A stretch of 64,000 nt of DNA from Oricola indica (GCF_019966595.1 NZ_JAINFJ010000001.1:372001-436000), one strand, 5' to 3'; positions 53,430-62,937 are shown, counted from the first letter of the stretch. Numbers and translations: made by a program. Notes: generated by a model not told the origin, from the sequence alone.

Positions 53430-54551
53430 ATGGTCACGGGCAAAGCCGAAATCGGTGCGACATCCCGCAAGCCGGGCGGACCGCTCCGGCGCGGCTGGAC
53501 GACGGGCGCCTGCGCAACCGCCGCCACCAAGGCCGCGCTCACCGCGCTTCTGACCGGCCGGTTTCCCGACCCTGTCTGCATAACCCTGCCAAAGGGCGAG
53601 ACGCCCGCCTTCCCGCTGGCGCACGAGACGCTCGGCGAGAATTTCGCAGAGGTCGGCATCGTCAAGGATGCCGGAGACGATCCGGATGTCACGCATGGCG
53701 CGACCATAATCGCCCGCATCTCGCGCGCTGCGCCTGGAACCGGCATCTCTTTTCGCGCTGGCGACGGCGTCGGCATGGTGACAAAGGCAGGCCTCCCCAT
53801 CCCGCCGGGCGATCCGGCGATCAATCCGGTTCCACGACAGTTGATGACGGCCGAGGTGGAGGCGCTTTGCGCGGAACACGGGATCGCCCCGGATATCGAG
53901 ATTACAATCTCGGTGCCGGGCGGCGACGCCCTCGCCGCCAAGACCTGGAACCCGCGCCTCGGCATTCTCGGCGGCATCTCGATCCTCGGCACGACCGGCA
54001 TCGTGCACCCCTTTTCGTGCTCGGCCTGGATCCACTCCATTCATCGCGGCATCGATGTCGCCCGCGCGGAAGGCCTCGACCACGTGCTCGGCGCGACCGG
54101 TTCGACATCCGAAGCGGCAGCGCAGGCGATCTACGGTCTGCCGGAGACCGCATTGCTCGATATGGGTGACTTCGCGGGCGGGCTACTGAAATATCTGCGC
54201 GCCCACCCGGTGCCGAAGCTGACGATTGCCGGCGGTTTCGCCAAGCTGACAAAACTGGCGCAAGGCGCGCTGGACCTGCATTCGGGCCGCAGCCAGGTCG
54301 ACATGGACTTCCTCCTGGCCGAGGCGCTGAACGCCGGACTGGATCCGGCGCAAGGCGCGCGGATTCAATCTGCCAATACAGCACAGGAAGTCCTTGAACT
54401 GGCAACGGAAAACGACATCGACCTCGCCGCCCCTATCGCGGAACGGGCACGCGCAACCGCGCTTGAAACGCTTCGCGGCGCGCCTGTCGCGGTGGAGGTC
54501 ATCGTCACCGACCGCAAGGGCAACATCCTCGCGAGGACGGATTTCGCATGA
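53430..54551 (+). CDS. cbiD: CbiD, precorrin-5B C1-methyltransferase
   Basis: A 373-residue CbiD protein. Family blocks: LRRGWTTGACATAATKAAL, ITLPKGETPAFPL, VVKDAGDDPDVTHGA-like IVKDAGDDPDVTHGATI, GGISILGTTGIVHPFSCSAW, and DMGDFAGGLLKYLRAHPV. It methylates C1 of the corrin ring. The ATG of cobK overlaps its stop. In the standard aerobic pathway this step is done by CobF, an unrelated protein, which I do not see here. Confidence 0.95.
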   Translation: MVTGKAEIGATSRKPGGPLRRGWTTGACATAATKAALTALLTGRFPDPVCITLPKGETPAFPLAHETLGENFAEVGIVKDAGDDPDVTHGATIIARISRAAPGTGISFRAGDGVGMVTKAGLPIPPGDPAINPVPRQLMTAEVEALCAEHGIAPDIEITISVPGGDALAAKTWNPRLGILGGISILGTTGIVHPFSCSAWIHSIHRGIDVARAEGLDHVLGATGSTSEAAAQAIYGLPETALLDMGDFAGGLLKYLRAHPVPKLTIAGGFAKLTKLAQGALDLHSGRSQVDMDFLLAEALNAGLDPAQGARIQSANTAQEVLELATENDIDLAAPIAERARATALETLRGAPVAVEVIVTDRKGNILARTDFA

Positions 54552-55231
54552 CGGAGACGATCCTGATCCTTGGCGGAACGAAGGAGGCTGCTGCACTAGC
54601 GGCGGATCTGATCCGCGATCATCCGGACTGGCGCGTGGTGACCTCGCTTGCAGGGCGCACGCGCGAGCCAAAGCCGGTCGCGGGCGAGGTCCGCATCGGC
54701 GGCTTCGGCGGCGCGGAGGGTCTGGCGGATTATATGCGCGCGCAACATGTGACGCGGCTGATCGACGCCACCCACCCTTTCGCGACGACTATTTCGCAAA
54801 ACGCGAAGCGCGCAGCGCAACAAGCCGGTGTGCGGCTCGAAACGCGCATGCGCCCGCCATGGAGGCGGGAGCCCGGCGACAAATGGATCGAGGTCGCATC
54901 GCTGGAGGAAGCGCGCGACGCGATTCCAGCGGGGTCACGCGTTCTGCTGGCGCTCGGCCGACAGCATATCGCTCCATTCGCCGACCGCCCGGATGTGCAT
55001 TTCGTCGTCCGCATGGTCGATCCGCCGGAAACGCCGCTTGCCCTGCCCGATCATGACCTGGTCATCGGGCTGCCCGGCGCGGTTGCAAAGGAGGAAGCAG
55101 CCCTTCTCATAAAACATCGCGTGACCCACATCGTCTGCCGCAATTCCGGCGGCAGCGGCGCATACGCGAAGATCGAGGCCGCACGCGCTCTCGGCCTGCC
55201 GGTGATCATGGTCAACCGTCAGGAAACGTGA
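54548..55231 (+). CDS. cobK: CobK, precorrin-6A reductase
   Basis: Reductase of 227 residues. The N-terminus ETILILGGTKEAAALAADL is the nucleotide-binding glycine loop. DATHPFATTISQNAKRAAQQ and VFCRNSGG-like IVCRNSGGSGAYAKIEAARALG are the CobK/CbiJ hallmarks. It reduces precorrin-6A with NADPH. It forms an operon with cbiD. Confidence 0.93.
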   Translation: MTETILILGGTKEAAALAADLIRDHPDWRVVTSLAGRTREPKPVAGEVRIGGFGGAEGLADYMRAQHVTRLIDATHPFATTISQNAKRAAQQAGVRLETRMRPPWRREPGDKWIEVASLEEARDAIPAGSRVLLALGRQHIAPFADRPDVHFVVRMVDPPETPLALPDHDLVIGLPGAVAKEEAALLIKHRVTHIVCRNSGGSGAYAKIEAARALGLPVIMVNRQET

Positions 55232-55321
55232 TCGGTGGCTGGCGGCTCAACCCCGCGCACCCGCTTGCCGATTTTCCGGCGATCCGCTAGCGCTGATGCA
55301 TCGGCAATCGGACGACACGGG

Positions 55322-56431
55322 ATGAAGCGTAAATTCGCATTCATGGTCATGGCGCTTTTTCTCGGAGGATGCGCTTCCGGGCCGGAATTGCTCCCGCTGG
55401 TGACAGGCGCGACAGCCCCACTGGTGACCGAGGATATCTTTGTCGCCACCGCACGCGCGCCGAGCGACGATCCGCTCGTGGTGTATTCCGGAGGCCGCTC
55501 CGACGTCCTCGGTTTCGCCGAGATCACGGTCTCCGTTCCGCCCGAGCGCGAGGCGGGAACGCTGCCGATGCCCACGCGCAAGCCGGATTTCTCCCGCCAG
55601 TTCGCCGCCGTCGCGGTCGACCGGGATCTGACGGCGCCCGGATTCGTTTCGCGGCTCGATGAGCGTCTGCTCGAATTCTCGCCCGGTGAAAGGACTGCAT
55701 TCGTCTTCGTTCACGGGTTCAACACCGACTTCGCCGAAGGCGTCTACCGGCAGGCGCAGTTTCTGCACGACTACAAGATCGACGCCGCGGCCGTGAATTT
55801 CTCCTGGCCGTCCGCCGGCAAGACGCCGCTCTATCTCTACGACCGCGACAGCGCCCAGTTCGCGCGCGGCAGCCTCGTCAAGACGCTGCGTCTCCTCGCC
55901 GGCAGCAAGGCCGACCGGATCATCATCCTGGGTCATTCGATGGGGGCGCTCCTGACGATGGAGGCCCTGCACGAGATCTCGATCTCCGGCGACAAGGCGC
56001 TGCTCCGCCGCATCGACGCCGTTCTGCTTGCCGCGCCGGATATCGACGTCGATGTCTTCTGGCAGCAGGTATCGCAAATCGACCCGATGCCCTCTTCCTT
56101 CGCGGTGATGGTCTCCAGCAAGGACCGCGCTCTCAACCTTTCAAACCGCGTTCGCGGCGGCCATCCGCGCGTCGGCGAAGGTGTCGACATCGACGCGCTC
56201 CGCAAGAACGGGATCGCGGTAATCGACCTTTCGGAACAGGGTGCCGGCCGCCGTTCGCTGAACCACAGCACATTCGCATCCTCTCCCGTCCTGATCGACC
56301 TTGCGCAGAGCAGACTTCTCGGGCGCGATTCGCTGAACAGCGAAACCTCCATTGACACAGCGCTCGGCAATCTCAGCGATCTTCTGGCGGGTGTCGTGTA
56401 TCTTCCGGCGAAGGCTGCGGGCGTCCGCTGA
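55322..56431 (+). CDS. Alpha/beta hydrolase lipoprotein (DUF900 type)
   Basis: A 369-residue serine hydrolase with an N-terminal lipoprotein signal: LFLGGCASG, with the lipid-modified Cys at residue 17. The oxyanion/strand block is RTAFVFVHGFNTDFAEGVYRQAQ, and the nucleophile elbow is IIILGHSMGALLTMEAL. The Asp appears in MVSSKDRALNLS. The DUF900 group is found in many Alphaproteobacteria as outer- or inner-membrane esterase-like lipoproteins of unknown substrate. The start at 55322 is preferred because it places the signal peptide correctly. Its 3' end overlaps the convergent LysR gene by 59 bp. Confidence 0.86.
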   Translation: MKRKFAFMVMALFLGGCASGPELLPLVTGATAPLVTEDIFVATARAPSDDPLVVYSGGRSDVLGFAEITVSVPPEREAGTLPMPTRKPDFSRQFAAVAVDRDLTAPGFVSRLDERLLEFSPGERTAFVFVHGFNTDFAEGVYRQAQFLHDYKIDAAAVNFSWPSAGKTPLYLYDRDSAQFARGSLVKTLRLLAGSKADRIIILGHSMGALLTMEALHEISISGDKALLRRIDAVLLAAPDIDVDVFWQQVSQIDPMPSSFAVMVSSKDRALNLSNRVRGGHPRVGEGVDIDALRKNGIAVIDLSEQGAGRRSLNHSTFASSPVLIDLAQSRLLGRDSLNSETSIDTALGNLSDLLAGVVYLPAKAAGVR

Positions 56432-57320
56432 TACCGCCAACCGAGGATTGCAGTTCCGCGGTCAGCCAATCGCGAAATCGCGTCACATGCGGGTTTCCGC
56501 GCGCCGTCTCGCCGGTGACGAACCAGTAGGATTCGCCGGTCGGATAGCGGTCGGGAAACGGCGCGACCGCCTGGCCCGAGGCGAGCGCATAGCTCGCCAG
56601 CGGCTCCCATGCGAGAAAGACGCCCTGCCCGGCGATCGCCGCATCGAGGCCAAGTGCACCGTCGGAATAAACCGGCCCCTCGCCGAGGATCGACGCGTCC
56701 AGCCCGTTCGGCTTCAGCCAGACATCCCATTCGAACATCGCATATCGATCGCGAATGATCGGCACATTTGCCAGGTCCGACGGCTTTTTCAGGCTTTGCG
56801 CGAGTCGTGGATTGCAGACCGGAAAGACCTCCTGGTCCAGCATCCACTCGGCCTTCACGCCCGGATACTTCCCCCTGCCGACGCGAATGCAGGCATCGAC
56901 ATCGGCTGTGTTGGGATCGACCAGACCGACATCGGCGTCGATACGGACGCGAATGTCCGGATCGACTTTGCGGAATCCGTCGAGCTTCCAGACAAGCCAT
57001 TTCGAGGCGAAGATCGGGGCGATCGAGATCGTCAGGACGCCATGCGCGCGGCGCTCCGCCAGCGCCACCCCGCGCGACAGTTCGCGCATACCGGCGGTCA
57101 GTCTTTCGCAGACCTCCGCACCGAGCGGCGTCAGGCGCAACCCCTTCGCCTCGCGCGAGAACAGCGACCGGCCGAGCGCCTCCTCGGCGCGCTGGACCTG
57201 CTGGCTGACAGCGCCCGGCGTCACGCCAAGCTCATCCGCGGCCGCCGCGAGATTGCCCAACCTGCCGACGGCCTCCACCGCACGCAGGCTCGTCAGATGC
57301 ACCCTGTTCAAGTTTCTCAT
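56373..57320 (-). CDS. LysR-family regulator (GcvA-like)
   Basis: A LysR-type regulator of 315 residues from the ATG at 57320 (MRNLNRVHLTSLRAVEAVGR). The DNA-binding helix is LGVTPGAVSQQVQRAEEALGR. The effector domain has FRKVDPDIRVRIDADVGLVD and GVFLAWEPLASYALASGQ, matching the GcvA subgroup. The last 20 residues are Pro- and charge-rich and overlap the hydrolase gene; they are probably a lineage-specific tail. It is divergent from a small DUF1127-like gene by about 70 bp, but its true targets are unknown. Confidence 0.88.
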   Translation of the reverse strand: MRNLNRVHLTSLRAVEAVGRLGNLAAAADELGVTPGAVSQQVQRAEEALGRSLFSREAKGLRLTPLGAEVCERLTAGMRELSRGVALAERRAHGVLTISIAPIFASKWLVWKLDGFRKVDPDIRVRIDADVGLVDPNTADVDACIRVGRGKYPGVKAEWMLDQEVFPVCNPRLAQSLKKPSDLANVPIIRDRYAMFEWDVWLKPNGLDASILGEGPVYSDGALGLDAAIAGQGVFLAWEPLASYALASGQAVAPFPDRYPTGESYWFVTGETARGNPHVTRFRDWLTAELQSSVGGISGRPQPSPEDTRHPPEDR

Positions 57321-57392
57321 TTTAGTTTTTCTAAAGCATAATGGAGAAGATGTCGATTTCCTCGCATGATCTTCAGGCGCATAACGCCAGGC

Positions 57393-57557
57393 ATGATGAA
57401 GCTTATCTACATACTTACCCACTGGCGACGGGCACCGCGAGCGGCCAACATAACCACCTACGGAAGTGATCCGCTTTCGCATCCGGCAATCCGAGGCATG
57501 AGCCCGGATGAGCTCGCGGACCTGCCTTTCGGCACCGCGCGAAACAGAAAAGCCTGA
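57393..57557 (+). CDS. Small DUF1127-like protein
   Basis: A 54-residue basic protein from ATG 57393 (57366 is possible). The C-terminal pattern HPAIRGMSPDELADLPFG is that of small DUF1127-like proteins of Rhizobiales. The N-terminal half is Trp- and Arg-containing (ILTHWRRAPRAANI). Such proteins may bind RNA, but no role is set here. A perfect hairpin lies over its stop codon. Confidence 0.65.
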   Translation: MMKLIYILTHWRRAPRAANITTYGSDPLSHPAIRGMSPDELADLPFGTARNRKA

Positions 57558-57574
57558 CGGCCCCGGCCGTCAGG
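57553..57574. terminator. Perfect hairpin over the stop codon of the small gene
   Basis: CCTGACGGCC and GGCCGTCAGG pair perfectly around CC. On the minus strand the stem is followed by TTTTC; on the plus strand no T-run follows. It probably limits read-through toward the exporter gene. Confidence 0.5.
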
Positions 57575-57708
57575 GCATGACAGGAGAACGCGGTTTTCCG
57601 TGACCGGCTCTGGTCTCCGCGAAAAATTCGATGTAGGTAGCGCTGCGGCGCTTAGCCGCCGGCGCGGCCATTACCCACACACTCGATTTTCTTTTTTCGG
57701 AGGCTCTC

Positions 57709-58908
57709 ATGCAGCCCGGATTTTTGCGTTCGGCTATCGTCCTAGGCCTGCTTGCCTGGGTCGGCCCGTTCGCCATCGATATGTATCTGCCCGCCCTGCC
57801 GGTCATTGCGGACGATCTGGAAACCACCATCGCGGCGACCCAGACGACACTGACCGCCTATTTCATCGCCTTCGGCGTGGCCCAGCTCGTCTATGGCCCG
57901 CTGGCGGACTGGATTGGCCGCAAGGCACCGATCTTTATCGGTCTGGGGATTTTCATCGTCGGCTCGCTTGCCTGTGCCTGGGCACCCACGATCGGATGGC
58001 TCGCCGCCGGCCGCTTCGTCCAGGCGATGGGCGCCGCGACGGTCATGGTCGTGCCCCGCGCCATCGTCCGCGATCTCTATACCGGCAGTCAGGCGACGCG
58101 CATGATGGCACTGATCATGCTGGTGATCTCCGTTTCGCCAATGCTCGCGCCGCTTGCCGGCTCCGGACTGATCGCGCTGTCGGGCTGGCGGCTGATCTTC
58201 GAGGTGCTAGCGGGCGCCGCGATATTGTCGATGATCCTGACCGCGACGCAGTTGCCCGAAACCCTGCCCGCCGAAAAGCGCGTGCCGGTGCGCCCGCGCC
58301 TGCTGCTCGCCGGCATGCGCACTTTGCTGACGGATCCAAAATTCATCGGCCTGACATTGATCGGCGGATTTGGCATGGCGAGTTTCTTCGTCTTCCTGTC
58401 GACCGCCTCCTTTGTCTATACCTGCCAGTACGGGTTGAGTTCCGTGCAATTCAGCCTCGCCTTCGCGGTCAATGCCATCGGCTTCTTCGGCGCGTCGCAG
58501 GTCGCACCGACGCTCGGCGACCGGTTCGGCATGGCCCGCATGATCCTGATCGCCACCAGCGGCTTCGCGATTACCGCGATGATACTGCTTGCGCTGACGC
58601 TGGCCGGACAGGATTCGCTCGCCGTCCTGATGGGCATGCTCTTCATCGGTTACGCGTTTTTCGGTCTCGTCATGGCCCCCGTCATGGTCATGGCGCTGGA
58701 CGACCACGGCGACAAGGCAGGTCTCGCCTCCTCGCTCGGCGGCACGCTGCAGATGGTGTCCGGCGGCGTCATGATCGTCGCGACCGCTCCGTTCTTCGAC
58801 GGCACGTCACTGCCCATGGTGGCTTCCATCGCGCTCTGCGCAGTCGTAGCGGCAACGCTGGCGGTCGTCACGCTGCGCGCCGCGCCGCAAACCGGCGCCC
58901 CCGCCTGA
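57709..58908 (+). CDS. Bcr/CflA-type multidrug MFS transporter
   Basis: A 399-residue, twelve-helix major facilitator of the Bcr/CflA drug-resistance group. Features: FAIDMYLPALPVIADDL in the first loop, QTTLTAYFIAFGVAQLVYGPLADWIGRKAPIF with the MFS motif A, and MVVPRAIVRDLYTGSQATRMMA (Bcr signature region). A GGAGG ribosome site precedes the ATG. It may export drugs or metabolites such as amino acid derivatives. It is followed by an EamA exporter 17 bp later. Confidence 0.92.
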   Translation: MQPGFLRSAIVLGLLAWVGPFAIDMYLPALPVIADDLETTIAATQTTLTAYFIAFGVAQLVYGPLADWIGRKAPIFIGLGIFIVGSLACAWAPTIGWLAAGRFVQAMGAATVMVVPRAIVRDLYTGSQATRMMALIMLVISVSPMLAPLAGSGLIALSGWRLIFEVLAGAAILSMILTATQLPETLPAEKRVPVRPRLLLAGMRTLLTDPKFIGLTLIGGFGMASFFVFLSTASFVYTCQYGLSSVQFSLAFAVNAIGFFGASQVAPTLGDRFGMARMILIATSGFAITAMILLALTLAGQDSLAVLMGMLFIGYAFFGLVMAPVMVMALDDHGDKAGLASSLGGTLQMVSGGVMIVATAPFFDGTSLPMVASIALCAVVAATLAVVTLRAAPQTGAPA

Positions 58909-58925
58909 TCGTGAGGCGCGACTGA

Positions 58926-59819
58926 ATGAGCGCATTCGAACTGGCGGCCCTCGCCGCGGCAATGACATGGGCATTCTCGGCGGTTATCGCCGCCGGGCCG
59001 TCCTCCCAGCTTGGTGCGATCGCCTTCAACCGGATACGCATGGCGATCGTGCTGGTGATGCTGGCGATGTTCGTGGCGGCCACCGGCGGCTGGCGCACGC
59101 TTCAGCCTGAGCATCTCCTGCCGCTGGCGCTGTCCGGCTTCATCGGCATCTTTCTTGGCGACACCTGCCTGTTCCTGACCATGAACCGGATGGGCCCGCG
59201 CCGCTCGAACATCCTGTTCTCGACCAACGCGCCCTTTTCGGCCGTCCTCGGCTGGCTGTTTCTCGGCGAAACCATCGTTGCCCAGAAGATCGTCGGCATC
59301 GCCATCGTCTTCGCGGGCGTGATCCTCGCCATCGTCTTCGGCAAACGCCGCTCGCAACTCGACACGTGGGAATCGGTCAAGGGATCGCTCGCCGTCGGCG
59401 TTACCCTCGGCCTCGCGGCGGCCCTGTGCCAGTCGGTGGGTTCGCTGATCGCACGGCCGGTCATGGAGACCGGGGTCGATCCGGCATCGGCTTCCGCGCT
59501 GCGCGTGATGGTCGCCGTGGTCTGCCTTTCGCTGCTGATGGCGACCGGCATCAGGCAGGTTCAGGCCAAGGCGAAACTGACGATGCGCACCGCCGTGCTG
59601 ATCGGCGTTTCCGGCATCGCCGCCATGGGAATCGGCATGACGCTGGTGCTCTTCGCACTATCCGGCGGCAAGGTCGGCATCGTCGCGACGCTGTCGGCGA
59701 CCACGCCCGCATGGATCCTGCCGCTGATCTGGATCAGGACCGGCGAACGTCCGGCGGCGATGGCTTGGCTCGGCGCACTCCTCGTGATCGCCGGTTCCAG
59801 CCTGATCTTCGCCGCCTGA
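58926..59819 (+). CDS. EamA/DMT-family transporter
   Basis: A ten-helix drug/metabolite transporter of 297 residues with two EamA domains. The first ends near GWLFLGETIVAQKIVGIAIVFAGVILAI and the second near PAAMAWLGALLVIAGSSLIF. The substrate cannot be predicted. It lies 17 bp after the MFS exporter, so both may be co-transcribed. Confidence 0.9.
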   Translation: MSAFELAALAAAMTWAFSAVIAAGPSSQLGAIAFNRIRMAIVLVMLAMFVAATGGWRTLQPEHLLPLALSGFIGIFLGDTCLFLTMNRMGPRRSNILFSTNAPFSAVLGWLFLGETIVAQKIVGIAIVFAGVILAIVFGKRRSQLDTWESVKGSLAVGVTLGLAAALCQSVGSLIARPVMETGVDPASASALRVMVAVVCLSLLMATGIRQVQAKAKLTMRTAVLIGVSGIAAMGIGMTLVLFALSGGKVGIVATLSATTPAWILPLIWIRTGERPAAMAWLGALLVIAGSSLIFAA

Positions 59820-59832
59820 AAACCGCTCGGCC

Positions 59833-60129
59833 CTACTTGTCCTGCTCGCGATAGTGATTGTCGATATAGGAGACGGTGTGCTCGAAATCGCGAGCGAGCG
59901 CATCCATGTCGCGCTTGACCTCTTCCTTGATGGCGTCCCACGCCGAGCCTTCCTCGCCCGGCAGCCGTTCCTTCACTGCGCCGGCCTGCGCCTGCATGGA
60001 ATCGATCCGCGCGCGGTGTTCTGCCGGCACGCGCTCGTCGGTGCGGAACTCAGCCGCCTTGGCGGCGACCCGGTGCTGCAGCTCTTCCATTTTCTCGCGC
60101 AGTTCCGCGACGGTTTCCTTGATGGTCAT
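59833..60129 (-). CDS. Small acidic coiled-coil protein
   Basis: A 98-residue charged, helical protein (TIKETVAELREKMEELQHRV at the N-terminus, EEVKRDMDALARDFEHTVSY at the C-terminus). It looks like a soluble coiled-coil. No family was recognised. An AGGAG ribosome site precedes the ATG. It is convergent with the EamA gene, ending 13 bp from it, and about 200 bp separates it from cobM upstream. It may be a stress-related small protein, by composition only. Confidence 0.7.
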   Translation of the reverse strand: MTIKETVAELREKMEELQHRVAAKAAEFRTDERVPAEHRARIDSMQAQAGAVKERLPGEEGSAWDAIKEEVKRDMDALARDFEHTVSYIDNHYREQDK

Positions 60130-60331
60130 GATGATACTCCTTTCATGAGGATGGGAAACGCCTTGAGACCGCTTCCGATCCGGTCTGGGCCACCTTCGAT
60201 GGCGAGCTTCTCAAAATCGGCGCGATAGCGCATGCCGAACCGCACATCGTCCCATGCCGCGCCCGGCCACGATCTAGGCGCTCAAGATGTCGACAATGCG
60301 CCAGACCTCCAATGACACCCGTCAATCGCAC

Positions 60332-61105
60332 TCAACCCGCCTTTTTCTTCCCACGGTTGCGCAGCACATGCGAGAAGTCCGAATTGTAGAGATCCGAATC
60401 CCGGAATTCGGCCTCGCCGAACACCTTGCCGACGAAGATCAGCGCGGTGCGGGTGATCTTGGCCTCGCGAACATGCTCGCGCATTTCGGCGAGCGTGGTG
60501 CGGATATAAAGTTCATCCGGCCATGTCGCGCGATAGGCGATCACGACGGGACAATCCGCCCCGTAATAGGGCTCCAGCGATCTGCGGACATAGTCGAGAT
60601 TGCGGATCGACAGGTGGATGGCGAGCGTCGCGCCCGATCGGCCAAGCACCTCCAGTTGCTCGCCCTCGGGCATGGATGACGCCTTCATGCCGGTGCGGGT
60701 GACGATGATCGTCTGCGCGATCTCCGGCAGGGTCAGTTCCGTCTTCAATTTAGCCGCCGCGCCCGCGAAGGCCGGAACGCCCGGCACCACCTCGTAGTCG
60801 ATGCCGAGCGCATCGAGGCGGCGCATCTGTTCGGCGACGGCGCCGTAAATCGACGGGTCACCCGAATGCACCCGCGCCACGTCCTGTCCAGCCTCGTGGG
60901 CGATCCGCATTTCCTCGACAATCTGGTCGAGATGCATCGGCGCGGTGTCCATGACCTTCGCATCCGCCGGCGCTGCCTGCACGATCTCCTCGGGAACCAG
61001 CGAACCGGCGTAAAGGCAGACAGGGCAGCGCTCGATCAGGCGAAGCCCGCGCACCGTGATCAGGTCCGGCGCGCCCGGTCCGGCACCGATGAAATAGACG
61101 GTCAT
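60332..61105 (-). CDS. cobM: CobM, precorrin-4 C11-methyltransferase
   Basis: SAM methyltransferase of 257 residues. Motifs: VYFIGAGPGAPDLITVRGLRLIE, CPVCLYAGSLVPEEIV (the CobM/CbiF-specific YAGSLV), ARVHSGDPSIYGAVAEQM and YEVVPGVPAFAGAAAKL. It methylates C11. The start overlaps the end of the cbiG-cobJ gene. It is the last gene of the cobL-cobI-cbiG/cobJ-cobM minus-strand unit. Confidence 0.96.
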   Translation of the reverse strand: MTVYFIGAGPGAPDLITVRGLRLIERCPVCLYAGSLVPEEIVQAAPADAKVMDTAPMHLDQIVEEMRIAHEAGQDVARVHSGDPSIYGAVAEQMRRLDALGIDYEVVPGVPAFAGAAAKLKTELTLPEIAQTIIVTRTGMKASSMPEGEQLEVLGRSGATLAIHLSIRNLDYVRRSLEPYYGADCPVVIAYRATWPDELYIRTTLAEMREHVREAKITRTALIFVGKVFGEAEFRDSDLYNSDFSHVLRNRGKKKAG

Positions 61106-62937
61106 TCCACTGTTCCCATTCTTGTGCCGGTCTTCCCGGAATAGCCGCGTGATGTGTAGACCCAGCGCTTGCCATCACCAGTCGCCACCGTCCGGCTGTC
61201 GGAAGAGCCGACGACGACGACCGTGAGCATGTCGACATCATCGACATTCAACGCACCGAGCGGCACGATGCGTACCTGCTCACCTTCGCGCCCCAGATTG
61301 GTGGCGAGGATGACCGGCGTCTCCGCCGGACGGTGCTTCAGCAATTCGTCACGTGCCCAGGCAAGCTGGGTGCGGCGCTTGCGCGAGACCGGATTGTAGA
61401 AGGCGACGACGAAATCGCCCTCGCCCGCCGCGCGCACACGGCGCTGGATGTCCTCCCAAGGCGTTAGCAGGTCCGACAGCGAGATCGTGCAGAAATCGTG
61501 CCCGAGCGGCGCGCCGGCCCGCGCGGCAGCGGCCTGAAGCGCGGAAATACCCGGCGAGACCTGGATCGCGATGCGACGCGCCGCATCGCTCACGCCTTTC
61601 TTGTCGATCAGCTCGAAGACCAGCGTCGCCATGGCGTAGATGCCGGCATCGCCCGAGCAGACCAGCGCGACATCCTTGCCCTCGCCGGCCAGTTCCATGG
61701 CGTGGCGAACGCGGTCCTCCTCCTTGCCGAGATCGAAATCGTGTCGTTTCCGCCCCGTCGCGAGTGAGCCCAGAAGGTCGAGATAAAGCGAATAGCCGAC
61801 GAGATCGGTCGCTGCACCGACCATGCGGCTGACTTCCGGTGAGCGCCACCCCTCCGAACCCGGCCCGATGCCGACGACATAGAGCGTGCCCCGTGCCCGG
61901 CCCGGCAAATCATCGGCGAGCAGAGGTTGCGGCGCGCGCGCGACCGCACATGTGGCGCGTGCGAATTTCTTCTTTTCGACGATCAGTTCGCCCTGGGGCC
62001 CGACAGCCGCCAGCGCCGCGCCTTCGGCCACGCCGTGGCAGCCGACCTCGGCGAAAACGACATCCGAGGGATTGGCGAGGCGTGGGGTTTCGGCCTCGAG
62101 AGCCGCGGCGTCGAAGAACCGGGCCGGAACGCCCAATTGGCTTGCGACGTGATGAACGGCCGCTTCGTCCGCCTTCAGGTCGAGCGAACAGACGACGCCC
62201 ACCGCCTGCTCGGCAAGCCCGGCATCGGCCAGCGTTTCACGCACGAGTGCCCAGGCTTCCTCCGGATCGCAGCCGCGTTCGCAGCCAAGTCCCAATGCTA
62301 GACGGCTCGGGTGGTAGACCAGTTCGCGGTCGCCGGGCACACGGAGCCGGTCGGTCACGCTGAGCGTCACCTCGCCATTGCCCGCCAGCGGCAGGCCGCT
62401 GCCGGATAGCCATTGCGCTTCGCCGTCCAGCACGGCGTCCGCGCCGGCGAGCAGGTCAGCCATCACGTCTTTCGCGGCATCCGGATTGGCGAGCGCATAC
62501 CCCTCGGGCGGCGCGTCCAGAGCGACCCCGAAGCGCAGGTCGCCGGCTGTCGTCACCGCCGCCATGCCGCCAAGCGCGAAGGCTATCTCCTCGGCCATGC
62601 GGTTCGCGCCATGATGGCCGCCAAGCAGCGGAACGGATGCATGCCCATCCTCGGCGACAGCGATCACCGGCGGCTCCTCGCGCTTGGCCGCCAGGAGCGG
62701 CGCAAGAATGCGGATGACCGCGCCCGACGCCATCACAGCGACGATCGGCACGCGATCGAGGAACAACGCCTGCATATGCGCTTTCGTATCGTCGAACAGC
62801 ACGACGCCATCCGCGGGCGCCACACGCCGACGTGCCGCGTGGATCACCCCGCCGGTCGTGTTGCGGATGGTCTCGGCGACAGGCATCGCCGCATCGCTCA
62901 GGATGACGATGGCGGGCGACAGGGGTTCAGCGGACAT
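61102..62937 (-). CDS. cobJ: CbiG-CobJ fusion: CbiG domains plus precorrin-3B C17-methyltransferase
   Basis: A 611-residue fusion. Residues about 1-350 form a full CbiG: the N-terminal domain has VPIVAVMASGAVIRILAPLL and LLGGHHGANRMAEEIA, and the C-terminal domain has LALGLGCERGCDPEEAWALV and FAEVGCHGVAEGAAL. Residues about 365-605 are CobJ, the ring-contracting C17-methyltransferase, with LYVVGIGPGSEGWRSPEV, VALVCSGDAGIYAMATLVFE and VSPGISALQAAAARAGAPLG. In the anaerobic pathway CbiG opens the ring lactone. A joined enzyme could pass the contracted intermediate directly; this is inference. It overlaps cobI and cobM. Confidence 0.94.
   Translation of the reverse strand: MSAEPLSPAIVILSDAAMPVAETIRNTTGGVIHAARRRVAPADGVVLFDDTKAHMQALFLDRVPIVAVMASGAVIRILAPLLAAKREEPPVIAVAEDGHASVPLLGGHHGANRMAEEIAFALGGMAAVTTAGDLRFGVALDAPPEGYALANPDAAKDVMADLLAGADAVLDGEAQWLSGSGLPLAGNGEVTLSVTDRLRVPGDRELVYHPSRLALGLGCERGCDPEEAWALVRETLADAGLAEQAVGVVCSLDLKADEAAVHHVASQLGVPARFFDAAALEAETPRLANPSDVVFAEVGCHGVAEGAALAAVGPQGELIVEKKKFARATCAVARAPQPLLADDLPGRARGTLYVVGIGPGSEGWRSPEVSRMVGAATDLVGYSLYLDLLGSLATGRKRHDFDLGKEEDRVRHAMELAGEGKDVALVCSGDAGIYAMATLVFELIDKKGVSDAARRIAIQVSPGISALQAAAARAGAPLGHDFCTISLSDLLTPWEDIQRRVRAAGEGDFVVAFYNPVSRKRRTQLAWARDELLKHRPAETPVILATNLGREGEQVRIVPLGALNVDDVDMLTVVVVGSSDSRTVATGDGKRWVYTSRGYSGKTGTRMGTVE

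Noticed and set aside
60130-60331. 62-codon minus-strand frame between the coiled-coil gene and cobM
   Set aside because: No ribosome site, no motif, and Arg-rich composition as expected from non-coding GC-rich DNA.
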